64,000 bases of DNA from Kwoniella bestiolae CBS 10118 (taxonomy: Eukaryota > Basidiomycota > Tremellomycetes > Tremellales > Cryptococcaceae): assembly GCF_000512585.2 (NCBI RefSeq), contig NC_089241.1:4730001-4794000 (forward strand), in the 5' to 3' direction. Of the stretch, positions 46,915 through 57,420 are shown piece after piece (the first letter of the stretch is position 1; the number at the start of each line of letters is the position of its first letter). Under the pieces are notes generated by a model, which was not told where the DNA came from, did no database searches, and saw nothing but the letters and a program-made list of their open reading frames with translations. A program made the translations under genes and the position numbers.

Positions 46915-47796
46915 GCTCTACATATATAGGGTGGTTTCCTGGTTTCCTGCACTAGTATACGGAAGAGTATCCAAGATCAAAATACGTGAAAGAAGGTGAA
47001 TGCGAGTTGAGACGATCGGCCGATGAGGAGGATGTTAACGTACACCGGCCGACTATATGAGCTTTATTTTATCAGATTAGATCCATCTCGTCTCATCCTA
47101 TGAACACATGCATACCTGAGAGGCCATCTAAGCGAGGTCGAGAGGGGGCATCTGTAAGGTGAAAAGACGTGATCGCATACATGGAAGACTCCCAAAATCA
47201 TCGGAAATCTGCGGACAACAGAGCAACCCTACAGTACCATAGAGTAGAATCAAACGATGCAGCCAAACTCATCGGGGTGCCCTTCCCGAAAGCATCCTGG
47301 TATCATATTTAGTATATCACCACACAAGAGACAGACTACTTTCAAGATGATGGGTCGCGTGCTGATAAAGTCAACAAGTAATAGTTTACAGCGATTACTC
47401 CATGTAAGCCAATCACATGGTTCAGCTCGACGGGATGACGACCTGGAGGTACAACACCCCTTCCCTTCCCTTCAGCACGTCGTACCAATCAGTGCACATA
47501 GCCGTCGTACCCGTCACAGATCTCATATTGTACTCATCTCTCTCTCACACTGCATTGGTCGTATACATACGATGAAACGCTCAATTCGCCAAAAGAGCAT
47601 GTAATACTTCTAGGCTGTGTGCTGTGTATTCCAACGAAGCCGACAGGCCATCTGACCCATATGTTTCCCAGATAAAAGTGACATCCAATTCTTTTCGTAC
47701 ATATACTGAACGGGAAAGATGGATCTCTCTCATCATGACGACCCCTTCACCATCAGTTGATTCTCATTCGCACCAACATCAAACCATCCTCAGTCA
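46915..47796. other. Divergent promoter of two F-box-like genes
   Basis: About 880 bases between two start codons. CGGCCGA/CACCGGCCG words occur near 47017 and 47043. No further gene is supported. An upstream ATG at 47737 overlaps the second gene in another frame and might dampen its translation. Confidence 0.4.
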
Positions 47797-48882
47797 ATGT
47801 TTGAAACCACTCAACTACCAATCTTCCCCTCTGAGATCCTCCTCCTGATCCTCCAGCAACTCCAGGCGTTCGGATCAATGAGATCGCTATCCACCTTCCG
47901 ACAAGTCTCCAAATCGTCTTATTCACTCGCTACACCATTGCTGACCTCCTCATACGAGATATCAGCATCGCTTCTGGTCACTCTGCAGCATCACCAACTC
48001 ACCAATGGCCCAGACCATGACAAACGGGATTTGTTCGAGGTATCAAGATCTGGGTATATCGATAGAAAGTTACACGATCTATCTTTCGCTCGTCGACTGA
48101 CCATCAGCAGGTATCCTATTCAGGACCCGCTGGATCCCCACCTCATACCCAAATTCTTGACGACAGAAGAAGTCGAAGGATCGGAGCTGAATCTGTCACC
48201 CATAAAACACGACAAACAGGCATTTCTGCCTCGGCTAGCAGAGCTTACCTTAACGTCATTCATCTTACAAGACATTATCTCACAGCTATCTACTTGCGGC
48301 GGAGCCTCAGAGTCGCATCACACGACAATGATCTTACCTCTGCTCACCGATCTTGGTCTTTCACAACGCAGAATTCGTAAAATCACGTTCGAGTACCCCT
48401 CAGCGATACTGGATCAAGCGGACATGGATCTTTCGTCGGATCTGGCTAGGTCAATTCGATATATCACCACTCTTTTCCCTTCAGTGGAGCAATTATCCAT
48501 GGTAAATGTGCATCTCCAACCTATCCTCCTCCCTCCGCCAAGGAACGGCCTGAAAAAAGTGATAGTGACTTTTAGCAGACATTCAAAATGTCCCGATATG
48601 GGAGGGATCGTATATTGTCAGAGAAAACAGCAGGTGTTAGACGCTTTACTTGGACTAGAAAATGAGTTTGAACATGTTTGTGACGGAGTTATGGGAATGG
48701 GAGAGACCACATACGAATTCAGGAATACAATTGGATCTATACCTCAGTGGGAAGGCGGTTCGGATATAGAAGTACAGCGGAAAGGAATGATAGATGAGTT
48801 GTATCCTAGAACAGCGGCACATCACAACCAAGTTACTAGCATGTTCAATCTGGTCGAGGGAGAGGTTAGCGATCAAATGTAG
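47797..48882 (+). CDS. F-box-like hypothetical protein, intronless
   Basis: A 361-residue open frame starting MFETTQLPIFPSEILLLIL. Residues about 8-50 (LPIFPSEILLLILQQL...LSTFRQVSKSSYSLATPLL) fit an F-box. Later parts have leucine-rich segments (LPRLAELTLTSFILQDI, LPLLTDLGLSQRRIRKITFEYPS, VEQLSMVNVHLQ) as in substrate-binding leucine-rich regions. No intron. It pairs divergently with the similar intronless gene at 45607-46914 and is likely its distant relative, though overall identity appears low by eye. Confidence 0.65.
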   Translation: MFETTQLPIFPSEILLLILQQLQAFGSMRSLSTFRQVSKSSYSLATPLLTSSYEISASLLVTLQHHQLTNGPDHDKRDLFEVSRSGYIDRKLHDLSFARRLTISRYPIQDPLDPHLIPKFLTTEEVEGSELNLSPIKHDKQAFLPRLAELTLTSFILQDIISQLSTCGGASESHHTTMILPLLTDLGLSQRRIRKITFEYPSAILDQADMDLSSDLARSIRYITTLFPSVEQLSMVNVHLQPILLPPPRNGLKKVIVTFSRHSKCPDMGGIVYCQRKQQVLDALLGLENEFEHVCDGVMGMGETTYEFRNTIGSIPQWEGGSDIEVQRKGMIDELYPRTAAHHNQVTSMFNLVEGEVSDQM

Positions 48883-49233
48883 GATTTTAGCCTGATCAGT
48901 GATTAGGTCAGCCTCTTGAGGCTCGAGGGCAGTGTCCAATATGTTGTGTTGTATGGGACAATCACTCGAAGTGAGTAAGTGTAGGGAATAACAACCAAAT
49001 CGAGAAATGACATTCCGTTGAAACGTATAATCAGACTTCAAACAAATAACAATAAAACCTAGCAACAACCGAGATAACATTCAAGCTAATATTCCACACA
49101 TCTCTCTTCTACTCCCGTATCAGCTACATTGACAAACACCTAGACTTCTCCCCACCCACTTCCTGGTCTCAAAGACAACCACTGCCGTATACAAAAAAGC
49201 AACTAACCGTAAAGATAGCTATACCGTGTCGGC
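48883..49233. other. Intergenic between convergent genes
   Basis: 350 bases at the ends of the F-box-like and UNC93-like genes; no gene seen. Confidence 0.5.
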
Positions 49234-51072
49234 CTAAACCCTGTTGACGGAAAAGTTGACGTCTTCGTCTTTTTCGCCCACTGGCTTTTGCTGGTTCTGA
49301 TGGTCTTCCAACTCCCTCTCGTGTTCTTCCTTGTCGAGTACATCCGCAGGGATCTCATTGGGAGTAGAGTTGACCAAGAGGATCATCGGACCCATCGCAG
49401 CGGCCATCAAACCGAAGGTGACGCAGAAGCCAATCAATGGAGAAGTTTTGATCTGGGTGTTCATACCGTATGAGATGGCTTGACCAACTGCCTCAAGACA
49501 TCTGAAGGCAGCACCATTTCGAACATTCGCTTGAGCGTCGGTGGCGAAGGAAGACAAGAGCCAGTACATGTATGATTGTGAGAGGGGTCCGGTAGTCTGA
49601 ACGAAGAAGTAGGGTAAGAAGGCGGACGGGTAGAGCTTGTCAACCCAATCGATCTTGCCTGGGCTGTGTTTGTTGAACTTGGTCTGCATGATGATAGTCC
49701 AGATATAGACACCCGTGTTGAGGATGAGCACAGTGAAAAGACCGAGTTGCGCTCGTCGTCGTTGGCTCAGACTCTTCATATCGAGGATGAAACCGAGACC
49801 AAAACAACCGATACTGAGAGGTGGTTGGAGTGGTCAGAACAAGCAATCTAACATGTTATTGTTCGATTGACTCACATGCAGAAGAATGGTGAGATGAGAG
49901 ACGAGAGAGCTCGAGCTCTGGTGCTGAAGTATGTACCAAGGTAAGTCGACCATGTACCACTGAAAGCATCAAAGTCAGCTCGAGCAATATGCGAAATGGT
50001 ATTGTGAACAGAGCTCACCTGTAGAAGAACGACCATACAGCCCAAAGTGCGGAGAGCAGGATAAGCTTGGAAGTCATCGTGACCTTGATGAGTTTGAATT
50101 CGGCTTTGGTGGAAAGCTTCTCGGCGACTCTGACTTTTGTGCCATCAGATCTGACGACGTTATGCAAAGGACTGATGAGCCATGCGAAAGGGAAGCTGAA
50201 TGAGAAGACGAACTTCAGTATGAGTTCGCATCACCACGAATTTTCCTCGAGGATAGATACTCACGCAAGACTTTCGATGATCAAGAACGCGATATAAGTG
50301 TCGGGAGTGACACCGCCTTTGGCACCAGCTTGATGATTCTTGGACAAGTTAATAGCACCACCGATCAATTGACCAAGGTTTCGGGCAACGATCCAAAGAG
50401 CGAGATATTTTCCTCTGGCACCGCTGGGAGCAATGGACATGATGGTACCGGATTCAGCGACATACCAACAACCACTTCCTGTACCGGTGATGAAAGCGCC
50501 GAAGATCAAGAACTATACGGGAACGGAAAGATCAGCTCGATTGCTTTCGAGTCACTATGTAGAGTTTATTGACTTACCCATTGAATACCGAATTTACTGT
50601 TGCAGTAATACGAAGCACCTCGGATAGGGAAGGACATCGCACCGAGAACCAAAGCCCATTTGGTACCGAGTCGATTCACGATGGGACCGCCGAACAGACA
50701 AGTGATAGCTAAACAAGCGTAGTTGATGGAGGTACTGCAACGACACGAGGGGCATCAGCGTGATTGAGATGAATGATACCCAATTCTGTTAACTCACGCG
50801 ATATTCGAAGTTTGAGGGGTGGCCAGACCACCACCACCTAGACCGGCGATAGCATCCGCCATAGCGGGCCCGCAGAACGCTTGGATACTCATGAGAAACA
50901 TTTGTGTCAGACTGTGTTGGTGAATCCTCTTCCACAGCGGCACTTCGTTCTGATAGGCGACCATATCGAACTCATCGGCATTGTGAGAGGGATTCCCCAC
51001 TTCCTTCACTCGTAGGTTATCATCGTTACCACCGGCCCTTGTGTTGGGAGGTGCAGCGTCGAATTCGGCCAT
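49234..51072 (-). CDS. UNC93-like MFS membrane protein
   Basis: Multi-pass protein of the UNC93-like branch of the major facilitator superfamily; function in fungi is not established. The start at 51072 (MAEFDAAPPNTRAGG) begins a hydrophilic N-terminus, then LTQMFLMSIQAFCGPAMADAIAGLGGGG, the family hallmark, with INYACLAITCLFGG, GAMSFPIRGASYYCNSKFG, GAFITGTGSGCWYVAESGTIMS and ARGKYLALWIVARNLGQLIGG. The second half has WSFFYSGTWSTYLG and IGCFGLGFILD, RRRAQLGLFTVLILN, and a last helix LIGFCVTFGLMAAAMG before a charged tail, ending NRV. About 500 residues, six exons. An in-frame ATG 63 bases upstream would add a hydrophobic lead. Confidence 0.88.
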
Positions 51073-52147
51073 TGCGTATGGTGTGATCTGTTGGCAGGGT
51101 GTTTGTATGAATAGAAAAGAGAGGGAAAACGACAAAGAATTGTCGATCTTATCCGGTTTATATATCTGTTATTTTTTGCTTTTCATGTAACCTTTTATCT
51201 CACTCATACTTCTTTATCTTTCTACCGGACCCATTCTTCTGCCGCTATCTCTGAGCCATATGTCATTGGAGTCCCCGTGACTTGGACTGAGGGGTAAACC
51301 CAGAGGAGACCTGCCTTTTCTCGTAAACAACTGTCCGCCAGGTCGGATCCAAGATCCTCTCCCAGCCAAATCATCGAAATGGACTCCGTGTTGTCGGTGA
51401 GTTTAATTGGGAATTCTCTATCGCCATTGGCTTTCCGGTCCGAAGTCGTGCTCACCAGACGCCATTTGTTTTGGTTTTCGGTTAATAGTTTTTCCTCGGG
51501 TTTAACAGGCACTCATGAGGCCAATGGGATTTGTTTACGATACTCGTATGTATCGCCACTGGCAGCATCGCGTACATCGCGTACTGAATGCATCTACTGA
51601 TACGCTTTCTCTCAACAGATCTTCGAGAAGAGTGCTCGAAAGAGTCTCATGGGTCTCTTGGGATGAATAGCGGTCACGTTAGGTGATTGAGGTCAAGGCT
51701 TTTTTTTCGTTCGGGGATTTCTGCAGAGTAGCCAACCTGGCGTAGAGTACAGATTACCGAGATGTTATTTTGCGGAAGATGCCATGAGTCGACATCCTCA
51801 AGCCAATTCTACAAACGTACTATGCATACCCACACACTCCAGACGTTCGTTACCTCGGTACACCCAACGATGTGTGAGGTGCATCGCACCATTGATGGAC
51901 TTGATCTTTAGAAATTCCCTGGGCCGATCTCCTAAAAAGATACGTAACGGAATGAATCGCATGACATGTCCTCACCGATATCACGGATTCGAGGGATGTT
52001 ATGGCGAGATCAACTGGAAATAGATTCCCGACTCGGTGGTGATTGTTATCTTCTATATATAAGTAACAACATTATGATAAGTTATCTCTGCGTTCTTCTG
52101 TACCATTTATCATCACCGATAAGAGAGCCAGACTAGCTGTTGTCAAC
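51073..52147. other. Divergent promoter of UNC93-like and flavin oxidase genes
   Basis: About 1.1 kb without a supported gene. Several short frames exist but show no family features. T-runs near 51171 and 51700 and a TATATATAAGTAA word at 52056 lie close to the two starts and may be TATA elements. Confidence 0.5.
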
Positions 52148-53983
52148 ATGTCCCCATCCACCTCGAAGAAAGATACCAAGGTGGTAGTCGTAGGAGGGGC
52201 AGGTACGATCGGATCATCTACAGCTCTTCATTTGCTTCGAAATGGCTATACACCTTCCAACATCACTGTACTTGATACCTACGAGATCCCCTCAGCTCAA
52301 TCGGCAGGAAATGACTTGAACAAGATCATGGGTATCCGCCTGAGGAACCCCGCTGATATACAACTCAGTATGGAGGCTAGAGATATGTGGTTGAACGATG
52401 AGGTCTTCAAGCCTTACTTCCACAACACGGGAAGGGTGAGTGTAGGCTTGAGCTCCTGGCAGAACGCAGCTGATCATCGGATCATAGCTCGACTGTGGAC
52501 ATACACCTGAAGAGATTGAAGGGTTGAAGAAAGCGTACGAAACCTCCATCAATGCAGGTGTCGGATTGGAGAAGACCGCGGAGTGGTTGGACAGTGAAGA
52601 TGAGATATTGAAGAAGATGCCCTTGTTAGATCGAGAGCAGATCAAGGTGAGTGCCTTCAGCTGAGTGCCGATACAATGGAAGCTAATGTTTCGGGCAGGG
52701 ATGGAAAGCTGTATGGTCATCGGATGGAGGGTGGTTGGCAGCTGCTAAAGCGATCAACAGTATAGCAGAGGTCTTGAAGAAGGAAGGTGTCAAGTTTGGT
52801 TTCGGGGGGTGAGTGACTTGCCATGAGCGTTCTGTACACCGCTTGATGAAGATGTATACTGACCTTGGCACGACAGTGCTGGTTCATTTAAAGCTCCTCT
52901 GTTCGCTGCAGACGGTACCACCTGCAATGGTGTGGAGACAGTTGACGGAACGAAATACTACGCAGATAAAGTTGTTCTGGCAGCTGGAGCTTGGAGTCCT
53001 ACGTTGGTCGATTTGGAGGAACAATGCATATCGAAGGTGAGTTCTCAGCCTGGACAAAGCACTTCCCCCTGTGACTTCTCTCCAGTGCCCCGTATACCTT
53101 CGCCAACCGCTTACAATTCAAATGTTTAGGCTTGGGTTTACGCTCATATGCAATTGACTCCCGAAGAAGCAGCGGAGTTCAAGGACACCCCTGTAGTGTA
53201 TAACGGTGATCTTGGGTTCTTCTTTGAACCCAATGAGTAAGTCGTGTTTCCTAATTCTATCTTATTCGTTCCTTCGTTGTCAAGCCTGACACATCCTCCC
53301 TCCAGATACGGTATCATCAAAGTGTGCGACGAATTCCCTGGCTTCACTCGATTTAAACAACACCAGCCGTATGGAGCATCGGCGCCCAAGAAAGTTTCTG
53401 TCCCTCGATCTCATGCCAAACATCCCACCGATACCATCCCGTTAGAATCAGAAGCTAGTATAGGTAGAGCCGTGGATGCGTTCTTGCCTAGGTTCAAGGA
53501 TAAGAAGAGGTTCAACCAGGCGCTGTGTTGGTGTACGGATACTGCAGATGCAAACTTGTTGATCTGCGAGCATCCCAAATGGAAGAACTTTATCCTTGCT
53601 ACGGGTGATTCTGGGTGAGTAAGCTATTCTTGACTACATCCTACCCGTTCCCCTTAACTTCGCTGCCATTGTAATCCTCTTGCTTATGTTGATTTGTTCA
53701 ATAACACAGCCACTCATTCAAACTCCTCCCCAACATTGGTAAACATGTCGTTGAGCTGATAGAAGGCACATTATCAGAAGAGCTCAAGGAGTCGTGGAAG
53801 TGGAGACCTGGTTCAGGAGACGCCTTGAAATCTAGGCGAGCTGCTGCCGCCAGAGATCTCGCTGACCTACCAGGGTGGAACCATGATGGCGAGACCGACT
53901 CCATCGCCGCTTCCATAGATCAGTTAAAACTGTCAGAAGAGGAAACCGCAAGGACTGGTGGCGGGCCAGCTGTAGAGATATAG
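52148..53983 (+). CDS. Amadoriase (fructosyl amino acid oxidase)-type FAD oxidase
   Basis: Oxidative deglycation enzyme of the sarcosine oxidase/amadoriase family, releasing amino acid, glucosone and H2O2 from fructosyl amino acids. ATG 52148 leads to the FAD-binding VVVVGGAGTIGSSTALHLLRNGY (GxGxxG). Later: NKIMGIRLRNPADIQLSMEARDMW, LDCGHTPEEIEGL, the segment KVVLAAGAWSPTLVDLE, then LGFFFEPNEYGIIKVCDEFPG and RSHAKHPTDTIPLE. The C-terminal family block is ALCWCTDTADANLLICEHP with the cysteine expected to bind FAD covalently, followed by FILATGDSGHSFKLLPNIG. It ends GPAVEI, so no C-terminal SKL-type peroxisome signal. About seven exons. The split exon-1 end joins NTGR to LDCGHT. Confidence 0.88.
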
Positions 53984-54315
53984 AATCTCACAGTGGTTCG
54001 TCTAGAGGCACCGCATAGACACTTAGATGAAAACGCATTATGGAATCAAACCAACATCTATAATTGATGCACTATGAGATATCACACAACATGCACACCT
54101 CTTCACAGCTCAACACATGACGGCCGTCAATAGTCAATGAGTTCTGTCTGGTGTGCGTATCCCTTGATCGATAGGACCAGACATGTCATTGTGAAGGATA
54201 AGGATACATTTCACATACGCGAATCCTTGTCCATTGCCAACTTGAAAGGTCTTTTCCTCGGCTTGTATCCGTGTCTATTGAACATCTATATATCTAGGAC
54301 GTCTAATGGTCTGAT
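53984..54315. other. Intergenic between convergent genes
   Basis: 330 bases at the ends of the flavin oxidase and MCR1; no gene seen. Confidence 0.5.
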
Positions 54316-56201
54316 CTAGAATTTAAAGACCTCATCGGCGGCATAGCCCAATTCCTTGAATGCACCTTGCAATTCACCTTGTCTCGGACCATCTTTAGGT
54401 CCAGCGAGGGATTTAACTTGGGGTGGAGGACCGCATACAAAGGCTCTGACCTTCTCGTTGGAATCAGGTGATCGTGGGAAGACCTTGGAGATCATGGAAG
54501 GGGTGACGAAGCCGCTTTCACCTGTACGAGCGAACGCGGTCAGCTATGGGTTGGCAGGAGGATTTGTAGGAGATGACATGGGGATTTGAAGTGAAGATGA
54601 GGCGCATGAGCGGAAGGCGAGAGTTTGGTAAAAGATGGCCATGGCGATCATGCGGTACGGTGAGACTCACCCTTCCATCCCCATGGTGCTTTGTCCAGAA
54701 CATACTTCACCTCGAGTCTATCAGGGTGTTGCTTGGCAAGTGCGTCCCATTCTTTTCGGAGCACTTTTCAAATTGGATCAGTCGAGTACCGAATAAACAC
54801 AGCTGTTGCTATTCATCACTCACAGATATCCTTCTCGGTTACGTTTGAGAAAACCAAAGTCCACTTGGTCTTGTCATCAGGAATGTTCAAAGAGTGGGTG
54901 ATGAGTTGGTACATGGGGGTTATACCACTTCCACCGGCAATGGCTAATCCTCGATCGAAGGTGTTTGGCTCATATTTGAACTTGAGGATGGGACCCTTGA
55001 AAAGAAGTTGTTGACCGGGTTGGAGGGATGAGATGAAGGGGGTGAGTTTACCGTCCTGAGAGAAGACATAGTGTGAGCGAGACGGTCTTTACATACCAGT
55101 GCATTGTATATTGAAGGTCTACGATACCCGGTGTTGTGCAAGAAGATCATGACGAGGATAATCATTTCGAGGAAAGAAACGAGAATCGACGGGCGGACGA
55201 GAAAAGAAGGATCTTTGTGACTCACCTTGTACTCCTTGATCATCAAGTCAATAGAACCTTTCTGCTCGTTGGAAGAGACGGGAGTGTAAGGTCTACATCG
55301 ATGGACGTCATTCACCATACTATGTCGCCGGTGAGGAGATGCAACGGGTAACTCACCTAATGACTGGCTTACCCTTGTCATCCTTGATCTCACCTTCACC
55401 CTGAGGAGATCTTACCAGCAAAGCACTGGCGACCTCAGCACCAGAGACTTTATCCTGACCATCTTCGCCGAAAGAGAACGAGTAGATAGAGGTGTTGTGG
55501 TTGTATGGGGCGACCTTGGTGAGGGTGAAAGGTGTCCACGAGTCTCTGTAGATAACAAGATCAGAATCAACCTTAAGTTAGAATGCTCGAATACAGTGAT
55601 AGAGACAAGGACGAGGGCGTGCAAGAAACGGCAGCTCTGGCACTCACTTGATCAAAGCAGCATACGATCCAGTACCTTGGTTGGCAGCATCAGCTTCAGA
55701 TTGAACACCCTTGATCTTCTGCTCGGCCTTGGCTTCGAGCTCATGAGCTTTAGCGGAGATCTCAGCTTTGGCGGCTACAGAACGATGAGAGCCTAGATGA
55801 GCATGTGTGACCATATCATTCAGAAGGAATTGGACTCACCAGGGTTATATTGCAGATAGGCATAAGCACCGAGACCCGTCTACAACGATTCGACTAATCA
55901 GTTAATAGTAATGTAGCAGGACAAAAAGTCTACCTACAACACCGGCAAGGGAGAAGATTAGACCATAGTCTATCACACTGTCAGCATACATCAAGTGGTC
56001 AATAGATAGGATCATCACTCACTTGGACCAGCACCCCCAGCACCAGCAGCTGAGGCGTAACCTCTTGATTGACGAGCTACGTTGGCCTGTAAGAGATGGT
56101 ATGAGTCAGTGGTGATCGTGGGAGTAGACATGGTACAGACTGACTGAGAGAGCAGGTCGAGCGAGTCGAGCAGAGGAGAGGAATCTAGCAGCGGAAGCCA
56201 T
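54316..56201 (-). CDS. MCR1: Mitochondrial NADH-cytochrome b5 reductase
   Basis: FAD enzyme that passes electrons from NADH to cytochrome b5 and supports sterol and ascorbate-type redox, at the mitochondrial outer membrane and intermembrane space. The start at 56201 (MASAARFLSSARLARPALS) is an Arg/Ser-rich presequence. A membrane segment (YGLIFSLAGVVGLGAYAYL) follows, then an Ala/Lys coiled segment (KAEISAKAHELEAKAEQK). The FAD domain has WTPFTLTKVAPYNHNT and RPYTPVSS (RxYTxxS), the region SSLQPGQQLLFKGPILKFKY, and the NADH domain GLAIAGGSGITPMYQLI, ending VFPRSPDSNEKVRAFVCGPPP and FKELGYAADEVFKF. About nine exons; TAG at 54316-54318. Confidence 0.94.
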
Positions 56202-57420
56202 CCTGTATGTATGTAGGGTATGTATGTAGGATACAGAACAAATAGAAGAAGAGAGTGGAAGATATCTAAGAGGATATGAAAATGCACGATACGATACGAT
56301 CTGGACATTTCTGATTTCGTCATCTGTTATATTCATTCAGCTATGATATACCCGTATAGCATATATATAGCATGACGTGGGATTGTTATTCTTATTGTGG
56401 TTGTGGTTCATATCATATATCATCGTTCATACTATCGTCCAAAGAGCTCTTGTACTTCGCTTCGTCCTCCAGGCTGGGGCACAAAGGCAAAGAAAGGTGG
56501 CCAGCCAGAAGGACTGATCTGATCGTCGAAGACGGGACTCGAGTATCCATCATCCTACCAGCATTGTCACATTAGCACATTATCACATCACATTCGACAG
56601 TATAAGATCATGAACGAGGCTATAAGCCAGGCAAAGAACGCGACATTGCTCTGCCGTATCTTGCTGAACCGCCTATCAAGCTGTCTTGTATTCATGCTGC
56701 GACGAAGACTCCTGCTATAAGACATGGCAGCCTGGTAGATCAATCCGACTTGCTGCTCATTAGGTGACAATAAACATGATGTTAACACATACTGAATGTT
56801 TGACCCCGTGGGGTGTATGTTGTTCACTTGCACCAGTCTCTCAGGACTGCATGTCGTCGATGCCTTGTAACCCGTTTGGCAGCTATTCAACCTATCCACC
56901 ATACCGTACAGTTCGTTACGAGGCAAGAAATCCTCTGTGACTCCCTCTGTCGTGCGTGACGCAATACGACAAAAGTATCCGAACCTCCGAGACGTCTCTA
57001 TTCAATTTTTTTCCGGCATCTGACACGGCTCATGTCCCCACTGGGAACGAGTCAAATCCCGCTTTTATAGAAAGATTTTCAGCATTTATCAGATCGACGG
57101 GCGTAGATTAGAGTTTCAGATCCGAATTCTGTAGATAAGACCATTCATCGATCACGTCCATACGTGCGTCAACTGGGCAGGGCTCTGTCACAAGGCTCTA
57201 TCACAAGGCCCAGTCACCAGGCCCAGTCATCAGGCCCAGTCAGCTGCTTCATTGCCTCGTATCTGTCCTTTTACTAGGATCTTGGAGAAACAAGGGCCAT
57301 TGAGCCGAAACCATTGGTGTAGAGGCAAAAGTTATATAAACCACCACTTGTCCTTACAGCCAGGTCTCGGCTTCATGGCTCACCTTTCTGGTCTCTCACT
57401 TGTCATATCACTGCAACATA
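56202..57420. other. Divergent promoter of MCR1 and amino-acid permease
   Basis: About 1.2 kb without a supported gene; a minus-strand frame at 56588-56926 has no recognisable features. It contains five tandem 13-base repeats (separate entry) and a TATATAAA at 57333-57340, about 80 bases before the permease start, likely its TATA box. Confidence 0.5.
57181..57245. repeat. Five tandem 13-base units
   Basis: Exactly five 13-base units in 65 bases: GGCTCTGTCACAA, GGCTCTATCACAA, GGCCCAGTCACCA, GGCCCAGTCATCA, GGCCCAGTCAGCT. The first two and the last three form subgroups. All share GGCYC--TCA. Lies 176 bases upstream of the permease ATG. Confidence 0.92.

Noticed and set aside
56588..56926. 112-codon minus-strand frame in the MCR1/permease interval
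   Set aside because: No recognisable motif apart from one short hydrophobic end; could be chance.
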